Assembly: GCF_019061125.1 (NCBI RefSeq)
Contig: NZ_JAHQYI010000001.1
Coordinates: 1,364,001 to 1,428,000, forward strand
DNA length: 64,000 nt
Source: Microbacterium sp. NC79
GTDB lineage: Bacteria > Actinomycetota > Actinomycetes > Actinomycetales > Microbacteriaceae
Direction: 5' to 3'
Part shown: one piece after another, positions 51,587 to 64,000 of the stretch
How positions within the stretch are numbered: the stretch's first letter is position 1
How the letters are laid out: each line of letters opens with the position of its first letter
Translations under genes and position numbers: made by a program
Notes under the pieces: model-generated
Told to the model about the DNA's origin: nothing
The model's database searches: none
Seen by the model: only the letters and a program-made list of their open reading frames with translations

Positions 51587-51672
51587 GCCGGTGTGGCGGA
51601 ATGGCAGACGCGGAGCACTCAAAATGCTTTGTCCGAAAGGGCGTGTGGGTTCGAATCCCACCACCGGCACCA
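51587..51672 (+). tRNA. tRNA-Leu (anticodon CAA)
   Basis: Class II tRNA with acceptor stem GCCGGTG/CACCGGC, anticodon stem GAGCA/TGCTT around loop CTCAAAA giving anticodon CAA, a long variable arm, T-arm GTGGGTTCGAATCCCAC and an encoded 3' CCA (51670-51672). It reads UUG codons. Its 3' end is the left border of the accessory island. Confidence 0.95.
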
Positions 51673-51684
51673 TTCAAACGAATC

Positions 51685-51724
51685 GAAACCCCCTCAAACG
51701 GACATTTTGAGGGGGTTTCACTTC
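51685..51724 (+). terminator. Terminator of tRNA-Leu(CAA)
   Basis: A perfect 14-bp stem (51685-51698 with 51706-51719), 7-nt loop, T-rich right arm. Confidence 0.88.
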
Positions 51725-51948
51725 GTTTCAGGGCGGCCCGCGTGGGGATGAACCGGGGATGAAGCCACTTTCGGCTCGATTGGAGGCCGAAGCGCGGCGC
51801 TATGCCACGCAAAAACACCAAAGAAGCGGTGCCGAAAGTACGTTGAGATACCTTGGCGCGGCGACCTCGACAAAGTTTCGGCTCGAGGCATGCCAGTTGA
51901 ATGGGAGATTGATCTCTCCGCTCACACTGCGGATGAGGGAAAGCAGGA
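51725..51948 (+). other. Left island flank with short repeats, possible integrase remnant
   Basis: No intact gene. GGGGATGAA occurs twice in tandem (51744-51763). TTTCGGCTCGA is a direct repeat at 51769-51779 and 51876-51886. A 14-codon frame at 51801-51845 (MPRKNTKEAVPKVR) resembles the basic N-terminus of phage-type tyrosine integrases but stops at once. These may be arm-site or integrase relics. Confidence 0.35.
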
Positions 51949-53208
51949 TCAAGCCTTGCTCGTCTTGCCGAGAGTCTCGATGGCCATCAGTAGCAGCTTT
52001 ACGAGTTCGGCATTCGAGGCAGATTCGCTAACGTTCTCTGCCTTTTGGTCTGCCCCCCAGGCACGACCGAATGCCATCTTCACGAATGCGAGCTTCGCTT
52101 CGTCAGAACCAGCAACATCCTGAAGGAATGGCGTCAGGGCGCGAAGTTCAAGCTCTTGCCTCTTGAACGAAGTTGCCCGAGCGAGCGCCTGTCCACCAAA
52201 TCGGAAAGCCACCGCGGCTATACCGCCGACCGCCGCAGTCAGCCCCAGCTTCAACACAACCTGGGGCCATTCGAGTGCGCCACGCGCATCTCCAAATGCG
52301 AATAGGGCGACCCAAACTCCAGCCGCACCCGCGAGTATCCCGGTGAGGTAACCGACGTATCCGGAGATGCGATCCCAGCGAGCGGACCTCTTGTATTGGT
52401 CGCCAAGTATGTCTCCTGAAGCAAGGTTAGACATATCCACGACGCTCGTGCGGAGCTGCGTTACTTTCTCAAGCGCCCTCACAGCAGTCTCATCCGCCTC
52501 AATAATGGCATCTAGATGCGGTTTCGCGAGGTCAGTGAAAGACTCTTCCTGCTGTTCGAGCCACTTTAGGAAGCGTTCTTGGCGGTCGGCCTGAGCTTTA
52601 AGGAAGGCGTCACTCGTCTCTGTCAAGGAAGTGGCTAGCCGCGTTTCATCGTCGCTGATCCGCTTCGCGAGCTTCTCAGCTTCCGCTTTGGCAGTTTCAA
52701 GCTGCGCGGAAAGCTCAGCCCCGCGGCGGACATGCTCAGCGACTTCGTTCAAGTGGTCAGCTCGGAGTTCCGACAGTTGCTCGATGAGCAGGCGACGAGC
52801 GGCATCAACCTGTTCGGTGTAAGCTCCAGCGGCGCGTGTCGCAGCACCCTTCTTAGCGCCCGCTTCATCGGGCTTGGGGAACTGTATTAATGCCGCCCGT
52901 ACGGCATCGGCCGTCGCAGTCTTCACGGTTTCAAGGTGCGATAAGTAGCTCGCGGGTGCCTGGACGTATTGCGCCACGCCTTGATGGAGCTGACTCCATG
53001 CGTTGTTCAGCGCATCCATTGAGGATGGGCTCAGAAGTGCGAGCTGATCTATCTCCCGTTGAGCCTCGGACACAGCGAGCAGTTGACGAACCTCATGCAA
53101 TCCAGCAGACACTTCAGCATCGCCAAGGGCATCAAGCGCTGTGATTTGCTCCGCGGCGCCCTTCATGGTGCGCCATAAGGCATGATTCTCGAACGCGCTC
53201 TTCTCCAT
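51949..53208 (-). CDS. Coiled-coil membrane protein of unknown function (island)
   Basis: The 419-aa protein is not recognised. Residues 1-275 are helical and charged with long heptad-like stretches (EQVDAARRLLIEQLSELRADHLNEV and following, AETAKAEAEKLAKRISDDETRL). Two hydrophobic helices follow, near 286-308 (YVGYLTGILAGAAGVWVALFAF) and 323-345 (VVLKLGLTAAVGGIAAVAFRFGG), then a soluble tail (LELRALTPFLQDV...LAFVKMAFGRAWG). No signal peptide. The architecture fits a membrane-anchored sensor or effector; a defence role is only inference from the tRNA-linked location. Codon use is less GC-biased than in flanking genes. Confidence 0.78.
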   Translation of the reverse strand: MEKSAFENHALWRTMKGAAEQITALDALGDAEVSAGLHEVRQLLAVSEAQREIDQLALLSPSSMDALNNAWSQLHQGVAQYVQAPASYLSHLETVKTATADAVRAALIQFPKPDEAGAKKGAATRAAGAYTEQVDAARRLLIEQLSELRADHLNEVAEHVRRGAELSAQLETAKAEAEKLAKRISDDETRLATSLTETSDAFLKAQADRQERFLKWLEQQEESFTDLAKPHLDAIIEADETAVRALEKVTQLRTSVVDMSNLASGDILGDQYKRSARWDRISGYVGYLTGILAGAAGVWVALFAFGDARGALEWPQVVLKLGLTAAVGGIAAVAFRFGGQALARATSFKRQELELRALTPFLQDVAGSDEAKLAFVKMAFGRAWGADQKAENVSESASNAELVKLLLMAIETLGKTSKA

Positions 53209-54215
53209 GGTGACCCCTCTCTTCCCTCAGGCTACTGGTAGCTCGGCGTTGTCCTTCGCAGCCAACACGCCGAAATTCGTTGCGCCGAATCCGATGTGGT
53301 CGCCGCAGACAACGTGCGCAGAGTATGCGGAACGGCACCAGTGACGGCGCGGTGCCTACGCGTGTTCTCGAGTCGTCTTTGCCCGGTGGCGAGAGCGTTA
53401 TCCGCCGTGAATTACTTTCGAAGACCTCGTGATCGCGGAGCTCGACTTTCGCAGTTCATGTTGGCTAACACCGACATGGGGTTGGAAGTAGGGACGGGTC
53501 GAGCATCTCCTTGATGGTGGCCCCTGGAAGATCCCCAAGTGCCATCGCACTGTCACGCTCTGAGCGCTCAGTGTGGCGGCGTGAAGTTGGCAAGCGCCGA
53601 TGCCGCATCGTAGCGACTGTCTACTTGCGCGAAGTCCCGCTTCTCTCCAATTGGCGTTGCGGGACTCGTTACTCCGGCTCGCCTACTCCACTTAGAAACT
53701 TGCCAAACACTTCACCCGAGCCCACCATGCTCGGAAGGGCCCGCCAAGCAATTATCGACCGCCTCGTCAACATTGGAAGCCCACTCTGAAATGCACTCAT
53801 CGCAACTAGCGCTGGTCGTGATTTCATGAGCGTCGGCATTGCGCATCGCGCGCCATTTGTTGGGTTGCACGGTCTTCGAATCTAATGGCGAGGCGTTTCT
53901 CGATGGCAGACGGCGTGCAAATGAGCAACCGGCGATTGAGTACCTCATCAGCAGTCTCCCGCTTCGGGAGCATTGTGGTGGTGGGGCCGATTAAACCTGG
54001 AACAGCGGAGTGCGGGGTAGTGCACGCGTAAGCGAGCATCATTCCGAGCGCCAGCCTGGCACCGGGTCGCGCGCGGACTAAACATGACCACCATTGGTGA
54101 AGACATGCCCCCGCTGGACCTGGATCAGAAAACTTCGCGCTTCTTCGAATAGGGTTTGCCTCAGCCTAGGTAGATTCGGCCTAAGAGTCCTGCGGCTCAA
54201 GATGGGAGCAAAGGT
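53209..54215. other. 1-kb intergenic stretch in the island, no intact gene
   Basis: Several short frames on both strands are all under 95 codons with poor composition. A minus-strand frame (53824-54042, with ETADEVLNRRLLICTPSAIEKR) and another near 53,490-53,600 (ERSERDSAMALGDLPGATIKE) look protein-like and may be decayed gene ends. Promoters for the two divergent island genes should also lie here. Confidence 0.5.
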
Positions 54216-56021
54216 ATGGCATCGTTCAAATCTCGCGAATTGACCGCCGCAATTGTGTTGCCGACGCTGATGTCACCGCTCGGAGAACACGATTCAGAGC
54301 CGGTGGCGATTAGGGCGACGCGACATAAATTGGGTTCCGTCGCCATTGTGCGAGGAGGCCGAAGCATCGGTCGATTCCTTACCGCGTCAAATGCGCTGCT
54401 CATGGATATCGAAGAGGGGCGCCGCTCAGCTGTTGCGGCTCTTCAACTCGCCGGATTTTCGCCCCTCTCCCCGGTCACGCAGGAGGCAACGGTGGGCGAG
54501 CCAATCCTGCGACTGCTCCTTGAAACTGGCGCGGGCGGTTCACCTGTTATCTACCTTAGATCCAAGGGTGTTTCCTCAGTGGGAGATGTGACTTTTGGCG
54601 CCTATGATCCGTCCACCCAATCTCTCGTGATGGCAGCCGAGAAATTTGAACCGCACATGGTGCGACTACTTGATCTGTGTGGTCTCAGCGTGAGCGTCGC
54701 CACGGTGAGACCACATCCGTCGATAAGCGCGAAAACACGGCGCTTCGTCACTTGGGATGACGCTAGGTGGATACAAGATACTGTCAACGAGGAGTCTCGA
54801 ATAGCGGCGCGGGGCAACTCCGTCGTGCGACGAGCGATGCTTCCCCAGCTTGCCGACAGATTTCCAAAGAGCATCGTGAATGCAGTCAACGAGACGCTCG
54901 ATTTTCCTACTGACAGTTGGAGGCGAATACGTAAAAAGGCCGACCAAACTTCGCTTTATACGTTCCCGAGCATTGACGAGCTACGGGTTGTTGGCCGAGA
55001 ACTACAGGGAATTAGCCTCCCGAATGGCTGGCATGAAGTTTGGGCGGGTTCGCTCAAAATTTCTCCCTACTTCGCGGGCCGAATCGCGGCGTTGGATCTG
55101 CGGGACAGCTTTAACGAATGGTGGCAGACGATCCCACCCACCCACGTCGGAAGCCCCACACGAGATAGATTCTCGATACCAGAAAGCATGTACAACCCGT
55201 CGCGACATGGTGCGAGGACTACCTCTGAGATAGCCGATTGGTTTGAAGCGGAGAACGGTCGTGTCGTAACCGTAGCTGCGTTACTCGCTGCCACGGTAGG
55301 GAGTGAAATTCCCGACACTGTCGGTTTTGAGCCGTGTTCGTGTCCGCTCTGCGGCACCAAATACAGCCCCGCGGAATTAAGCATTAAGTCTGTCCGCGAG
55401 CACATGACCGAAGCTTGTCCGCGTTGCTTGTCGCCCGTGCGGCAGTACGAGGATACGACTCCCACACAACGGGCAGGCGCCCTGTCCGCAATCCAACACC
55501 TAGTAAGAACTGCGCGCCGAATTGTGCAGCCAAATATGTTCAGAACGCTGGTGGTGGAGGGGGATATCGACCCCATCGAGCTTCTGGTGCTGAAACATGC
55601 TCTCCCAGACAAAAGATCCCAGTCCTGGTCGGGGTGGTTGGCGGAAGCTGGAGTGCTCGGAAAAGGTTGGCGTCCCTCTTATGGATTCATCACAAAAGCC
55701 TTGGACGGCCACGATTGCCGCTCGCTGTTCGAGCGAATAGTCGACGACTTCTTTTCGAGTAAGGCCTTGCATCACATTGTTGAACCGGCATATCCATATG
55801 ACTCGGAGCTGAACCAGCATGGAATGAGGGCCGACTGGCTCGTGGACGGGAGAGTTTTCGTGGAAGCAGCCGGGTTGACCGATATGGCGGACTATGCACA
55901 AAAGATAGAGCGCAAGAAAATACTCGCCGACCGCCACAATCTTGAACTCGTGATCCTTACTCCTGACGATTTGACGGGCTTGGCGGCAATCTTTCAAGAA
56001 CGTCCGTCCACTGTTCATTAG
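54216..56021 (+). CDS. Unrecognised protein with zinc ribbon and PD-(D/E)XK-like C-terminus (island)
   Basis: The 601-aa protein matches no family I know. The first about 365 residues are uncharacterised mixed alpha/beta. A zinc ribbon follows: C374, C376-x2-C379 and C401-x2-C404. The C-terminus looks like a restriction-endonuclease fold: a leading helix with E506, then HIVEP, D540 in RADWLVDG, E550 in VFVEAAG, and a helix with Y560, K563, K567, K568, ending ELVILTPDDL. The canonical Lys two after Glu is Ala, so the helix lysines may substitute. I infer a DNA- or RNA-cleaving enzyme, perhaps anti-phage. ATG with AAAGG nearby; codon use is less GC-rich than the flanks. Confidence 0.75.
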   Translation: MASFKSRELTAAIVLPTLMSPLGEHDSEPVAIRATRHKLGSVAIVRGGRSIGRFLTASNALLMDIEEGRRSAVAALQLAGFSPLSPVTQEATVGEPILRLLLETGAGGSPVIYLRSKGVSSVGDVTFGAYDPSTQSLVMAAEKFEPHMVRLLDLCGLSVSVATVRPHPSISAKTRRFVTWDDARWIQDTVNEESRIAARGNSVVRRAMLPQLADRFPKSIVNAVNETLDFPTDSWRRIRKKADQTSLYTFPSIDELRVVGRELQGISLPNGWHEVWAGSLKISPYFAGRIAALDLRDSFNEWWQTIPPTHVGSPTRDRFSIPESMYNPSRHGARTTSEIADWFEAENGRVVTVAALLAATVGSEIPDTVGFEPCSCPLCGTKYSPAELSIKSVREHMTEACPRCLSPVRQYEDTTPTQRAGALSAIQHLVRTARRIVQPNMFRTLVVEGDIDPIELLVLKHALPDKRSQSWSGWLAEAGVLGKGWRPSYGFITKALDGHDCRSLFERIVDDFFSSKALHHIVEPAYPYDSELNQHGMRADWLVDGRVFVEAAGLTDMADYAQKIERKKILADRHNLELVILTPDDLTGLAAIFQERPSTVH

Positions 56022-56100
56022 CGAGATCCGCCTCAGCGCGCCGTAGTCAAGCGCAGTTCGTTCCTACCCCGCGTCCGATGTTGCGTACATAACCGATCTT

Positions 56101-56136
56101 GAAGGAGGCGCACCCACAGGTGCGCCTCCTTCTGCT
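56101..56136 (+). terminator. Hairpin at the right edge of the island
   Basis: A perfect 14-bp stem (56101-56114 with 56119-56132), CACA loop; weak T tail (TGCTT). Confidence 0.7.
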
Positions 56137-56387
56137 TGGTAGCAACTCATGCCTGCCCAGCCCCTCCTGGTTCCACTCCCCTGGATCCGCTCTTCCCTGC
56201 TGCACTCCTGGTTCTGCTCCCCCTGCTTCCGTGCCCGTTATGCAGGAACCAACGGGTGACACGCCGGCGAAAACCCGCGACACGCCGTCGTTACTGTCGT
56301 GCGTTCCTCCATAACGGACAGAGCGGAACCACGACGCACGCCAGTGAGGCACGCGGCAGACACAAAACAGCACGCCGCAGACACGCC
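56137..56387. other. C-rich spacer without a gene
   Basis: Imperfect CTGGTTC-x-(C)TCC repeats lie at 56167-56222, followed by GACACGCCG-type repeats. No frame here is convincing. Confidence 0.5.
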
Positions 56388-56421
56388 CGGGCCGATGACA
56401 CCCGAAGGTGCCACCGGCCCG
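56388..56421 (-). terminator. Terminator of pyk
   Basis: A 15-bp stem with two G-U pairs (56388-56402 with 56407-56421), tetraloop TTCG on the minus strand, 10 nt past the pyk stop. Confidence 0.75.
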
Positions 56422-56430
56422 TAAACGGAA

Positions 56431-57879
56431 CTACTTGACCTCTTGGTAGATGGGCGCAGCGCCGTGAATGGCGTCTCCCACCTTGTGAACGCGAAGGTCG
56501 TTCGTTGAACCAATGATTCCGGGAGGGGAACCAGAGATTACGACGACCTTGTCGCCCACTTCAGCGAGGTTGTTCTTCAACAGATAGTTGTCGACCTGCA
56601 CGTACATCAGGTCGGTGTGCTTGACCGTGTCGACGAGCGTTCCGCGCACGCCCCACGTCAAGGCGAGCCGGCGGCGGATGCCCTCAAGCGGCGTGAACGC
56701 GAGCATCGGGATCTTTGAGCGCAGACGCGACATGCGCCGGGCCGAGTCACCAGACTGGGTGAAAACGCACAGGTACTTTGCGCCCACGAAGTCAGCAACC
56801 TCAGCCGCTGCCAGCGTGATTGCGCCGCCCTGCGTGCGGGGCTTTGCCGTCATGGGTGCGATGCGCTCCAGGCCGTGGTCTTCCGTTGACGCGATGATGC
56901 GCGCCATCGTTTCCACAACGACCGTCGGGTATTCGCCGACGCTCGTTTCGCCAGAGAGCATCACGGCGTCGGCGCCATCAAGCACCGCATTCGCGACGTC
57001 GCTGGTTTCAGCACGCGTCGGAACCGGGCTCGAAATCATCGACTCCAGCATCTGCGTGGCAACGATCACCGGCTTCGCCATGCGGCGGGCAAGCTCAACG
57101 GCGTGCTTCTGAACGATCGGCACAGCCTCGAGCGGCAGCTCAACACCAAGGTCACCACGGGCAACCATGATGCCGTCGAAGGCGTCGACGATCTCTTCCA
57201 GAGCGTCAACAGCCTGCGGCTTCTCGATCTTTGCGATCGTGGGAAGGAACTTACCCTCCTCGCGCATGATCTCGTGAACACGCTCAATGTCACGAGCGTC
57301 GCGCACGAAGCTCAGCGCAATGAGATCTGCGCCAATACGCAGACCCCAACGGAGGTCTTCCTCGTCCTTTTCGCTCAGGGCAGGAACATTCACGGCAACG
57401 CCGGGAAGGTTAATGCCCTTGTTGTTGGACACCGCGCCCGCGACGATGACCTTCGTGACGACATCGACGCCGTCAGTCGAGACAACCTCAACGCGAACCT
57501 TGCCGTCATCAATCAGGAGGAAATCTCCCGGCTTGACGTCTCGGGGCAGGCCCTTGAACGTGGTTCCGACTCGCTCCTTGGTGCCAAGGATGTCGTCAGT
57601 TGTAATGGTGAAGAGGTCGCCCTCGGCAAGCTCGTGTGGTCCGTCGGCAAACTTGCCGAGTCGAATCTTTGGTCCTTGCAGGTCCACCAGGACGGCAACG
57701 GCTTTACCGATGTCGTCCGCCGCGCGGCGCACGTTGGCAAAGTTTGCCTCGTGCACCGAATAGTCGCCGTGGCTGAGGTTCAGCCGTGCGACGTCAACGC
57801 CCGCTTCAAGAAGCGAACGTACGGTTTCATATGTGGATGTTGCAGGACCCAGGGTGGCGACGATTTTTGCGCGTCTCAT
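56431..57879 (-). CDS. pyk: Pyruvate kinase
   Basis: The 482-aa glycolytic enzyme converts phosphoenolpyruvate and ADP to pyruvate and ATP. It has MRRAKIVATLGPATS at the N-terminus, ARLNLSHG (near residue 36), LLDLQGPKIR-like VDLQGPKIRLG, the active-site TIAKIEKPQAV (Lys), DGIMVARGDLGVELP and TQMLESM. The C-terminal regulatory domain is complete. ATG start; ribosome site GGAGCAC. Confidence 0.97.
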   Translation of the reverse strand: MRRAKIVATLGPATSTYETVRSLLEAGVDVARLNLSHGDYSVHEANFANVRRAADDIGKAVAVLVDLQGPKIRLGKFADGPHELAEGDLFTITTDDILGTKERVGTTFKGLPRDVKPGDFLLIDDGKVRVEVVSTDGVDVVTKVIVAGAVSNNKGINLPGVAVNVPALSEKDEEDLRWGLRIGADLIALSFVRDARDIERVHEIMREEGKFLPTIAKIEKPQAVDALEEIVDAFDGIMVARGDLGVELPLEAVPIVQKHAVELARRMAKPVIVATQMLESMISSPVPTRAETSDVANAVLDGADAVMLSGETSVGEYPTVVVETMARIIASTEDHGLERIAPMTAKPRTQGGAITLAAAEVADFVGAKYLCVFTQSGDSARRMSRLRSKIPMLAFTPLEGIRRRLALTWGVRGTLVDTVKHTDLMYVQVDNYLLKNNLAEVGDKVVVISGSPPGIIGSTNDLRVHKVGDAIHGAAPIYQEVK

Positions 57880-57932
57880 CCGTATGTGCTCCGGTTGTTA
57901 GGGTTCTGTGGCCATCAGGGGCCGTGTCCAGC

Positions 57933-59391
57933 CTACTGATGCGGTAGTCCGATAGCGACATCACTCGCCCGGACCGGCGCAGGAAGTGACGTCGTACCCA
58001 TCAGATACGCGTCAGCATGCGCCGCTGCCGCACGTCCTTCTGCGATTGCCCACACGATGAGCGACTGGCCTCGGCCAGCGTCACCAGCGACAAAAACGCC
58101 AGGAAGAGAGGTGCGGAAGTCGTCTTCGCGAGCCAGGTTGCCCCGCGATGTGAAGGGTGCCTTGATCTGCGGTTCAATCGTGTCCCGCTCCGGGCCGGTG
58201 AAGCCCATCGCGATGAGCACCAGGTCAGCGGGAATCTCGCGCTCGGTGCCCGACTTCGGCACCCGCTTGCCGTCGATGAACTCGGTTTCTGCGACGCGCA
58301 GCGCGCGGACCTCCCCCGCATCGTTCGCCAAGAATTCAACGGTGGACGCCAAGTAGACCCGCTCCCCACCCTCTTCGTGTGCGGATTGCACCTCGAAGAT
58401 CGTTGGCATCATCGGCCACGGCTGGTGCTCGGGTCGCTCGTCCCCCGGCTGACGACCGATCGCGAGGTTCGTCACGCTGAGCGCTCCCTGCCGGTGCGCC
58501 GTGCCGATACAGTCGGCTCCGGTGTCACCGCCACCGATAACGACGACGTGCTTACCCGCTGCGGTGATCTGGTTCGTGACGGTGTCGCCCGCCAAAACCT
58601 TGTTCGACTCGACGAGGTACTCCATCGCGAAATGCACACCGGGCAGGTCGCGGCCGGGGATTGCCAGGTCTCGCGGAACCGTCGCACCGGTTGCGACGAT
58701 CACGGCGTCATACCGGTCGCGCAACTGGGCCCACGTGATGTCTTTACCAATCTCCACGCCAGCGCGGAAGCGCGTTCCCTCATCCTGCATCTGACGGATG
58801 CGGTCTTCAATGTGCGACTTTTCCATCTTGAAGTCCGGGATGCCGTAGCGGAGCAAGCCACCGATGCGGTTATCCCGTTCGAACACAGCGACGGTGTGAC
58901 CAGCGCGGGTCAGTTGCTGTGCGGCGGCAAGGCCTGCGGGACCGGAACCAACGACGGCGACGGTCTTGCCTGTGATGCGTCCTGGAGGCTGCGCCTGCAC
59001 CCATCCGTTTGCGAACGCCTCATCGATCGTCGAGACCTCGATCTGCTTGATCGTGACGGCTGGCTGGTTGATACCGAGAACGCATGAGCTCTCGCAGGGA
59101 GCCGGGCACAAGCGTCCGGTGAACTCCGGGAAGTTGTTCGTGGCGTGCAGACGCTCGATGGCCTGACGCCCCTCGCCACGCCAGGTCAGGTCGTTCCACT
59201 CCGGAATCAGGTTGCCGAGCGGGCAGCCCTGGTGGCAAAAAGGCACACCACAGTCCATGCAACGACCGGCTTGGCGCCGCAGCACCGCCTTGTCGCCGGG
59301 CTCGTACACCTCTTTCCAGTCCATGATGCGCACGGGTACCGGGCGACGCTTGGGGAGCTCTCGCTCCGTGACTTTCAGGAAGCCCTTGGGA

Positions 59392-59399
<8 letters not shown>
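57933..59399 (-). CDS. gltD: Glutamate synthase (NADPH) small subunit
   Basis: The 488-aa iron-sulfur flavoprotein delivers NADPH electrons to GltB. It has the N-terminal cluster cysteines [14 protein letters not shown] and [13 protein letters not shown], the FAD motif [17 protein letters not shown] near residue 150, the NADPH motif [13 protein letters not shown] near 287 and a C-terminal [19 protein letters not shown]. It overlaps the gltB end by 8 nt on the same strand. Confidence 0.97.
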
Positions 59400-63963
<4,564 letters not shown>

Positions 63964-64000
63964 AGAAGTCGTCCTCACAAAAATGGCGGTCAATGACTGG

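Noticed and set aside
56020..56100. Possible attR copy of the tRNA-Leu 3' end at the right island border
   Set aside because: Only a weak GTTCG...CC(T)ACCC similarity near 56,056-56,070; not enough to call a duplicated attachment site.

Overview
The window is a compact, GC-rich stretch of actinobacterial chromosome. RbpA, PafB/PafC, a HelY-type helicase beside tatA-tatC, an ANTAR response regulator of the PdtaR type and many TANNNT-type leaderless promoters all indicate Actinomycetota. The tandem pair of small proteins near 50.5-51.2 kb (recalled as DUF7882) and the overall gene set suggest Microbacteriaceae (family-level inference). Genes sit tightly together, ATGA/GTGA stop-start overlaps are common, and most convergent pairs share a hairpin terminator.

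Layout: 0-6.0 kb is a branched-chain acyl-CoA catabolic operon (carboxylase beta and alpha, acyl-CoA dehydrogenase, MaoC hydratase, CitE-like lyase) in the order of the mycobacterial accD1-accA1-fadE19-Rv2499c-citE cluster. 6.0-11.3 kb has a histidine phosphatase, a Sir2 deacylase, a SpoU methyltransferase, a 24-bp tandem repeat, an SGNH hydrolase and a DEAD/DEAH helicase. 11.6-16.4 kb has a ferritin-like/VIT1 fusion behind a double palindrome, tRNA-Leu(GAG), an M20 peptidase, uppP and a PAC2 protein. 16.5-26.9 kb is the conserved HAD-trmI-FKBP-pafB-pafC-tatA-tatC-helY-lnt-rbpA block, from which mpa/dop/pup/prcBA/pafA are missing at their usual position.

27-32.5 kb carries GDPD, SPFH, NfeD, an SDR with a displaced Tyr and an S9 peptidase. 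32.5-44.7 kb carries a short UvrA-like ATPase and small metabolic, regulatory and membrane genes. 44.9-51.5 kb carries polA, a thioesterase, pdtaR, small conserved genes, a YbdK-type ligase and the paired small proteins. tRNA-Leu(CAA) at 51.59 kb is followed by a 4.4-kb accessory island with two unrecognised proteins: a coiled-coil membrane protein and a 601-aa protein with a zinc ribbon and a PD-(D/E)XK-like C-terminus. 56.4-64 kb returns to core metabolism: pyk, gltD and gltB.

Most of the window is core housekeeping. The least explained parts are the tRNA-Leu island, the missing pupylation block, the double palindrome upstream of the iron-transporter fusion, and a hexamer (GGTTCC/GGAACC) that is about threefold over-represented everywhere except in the island.
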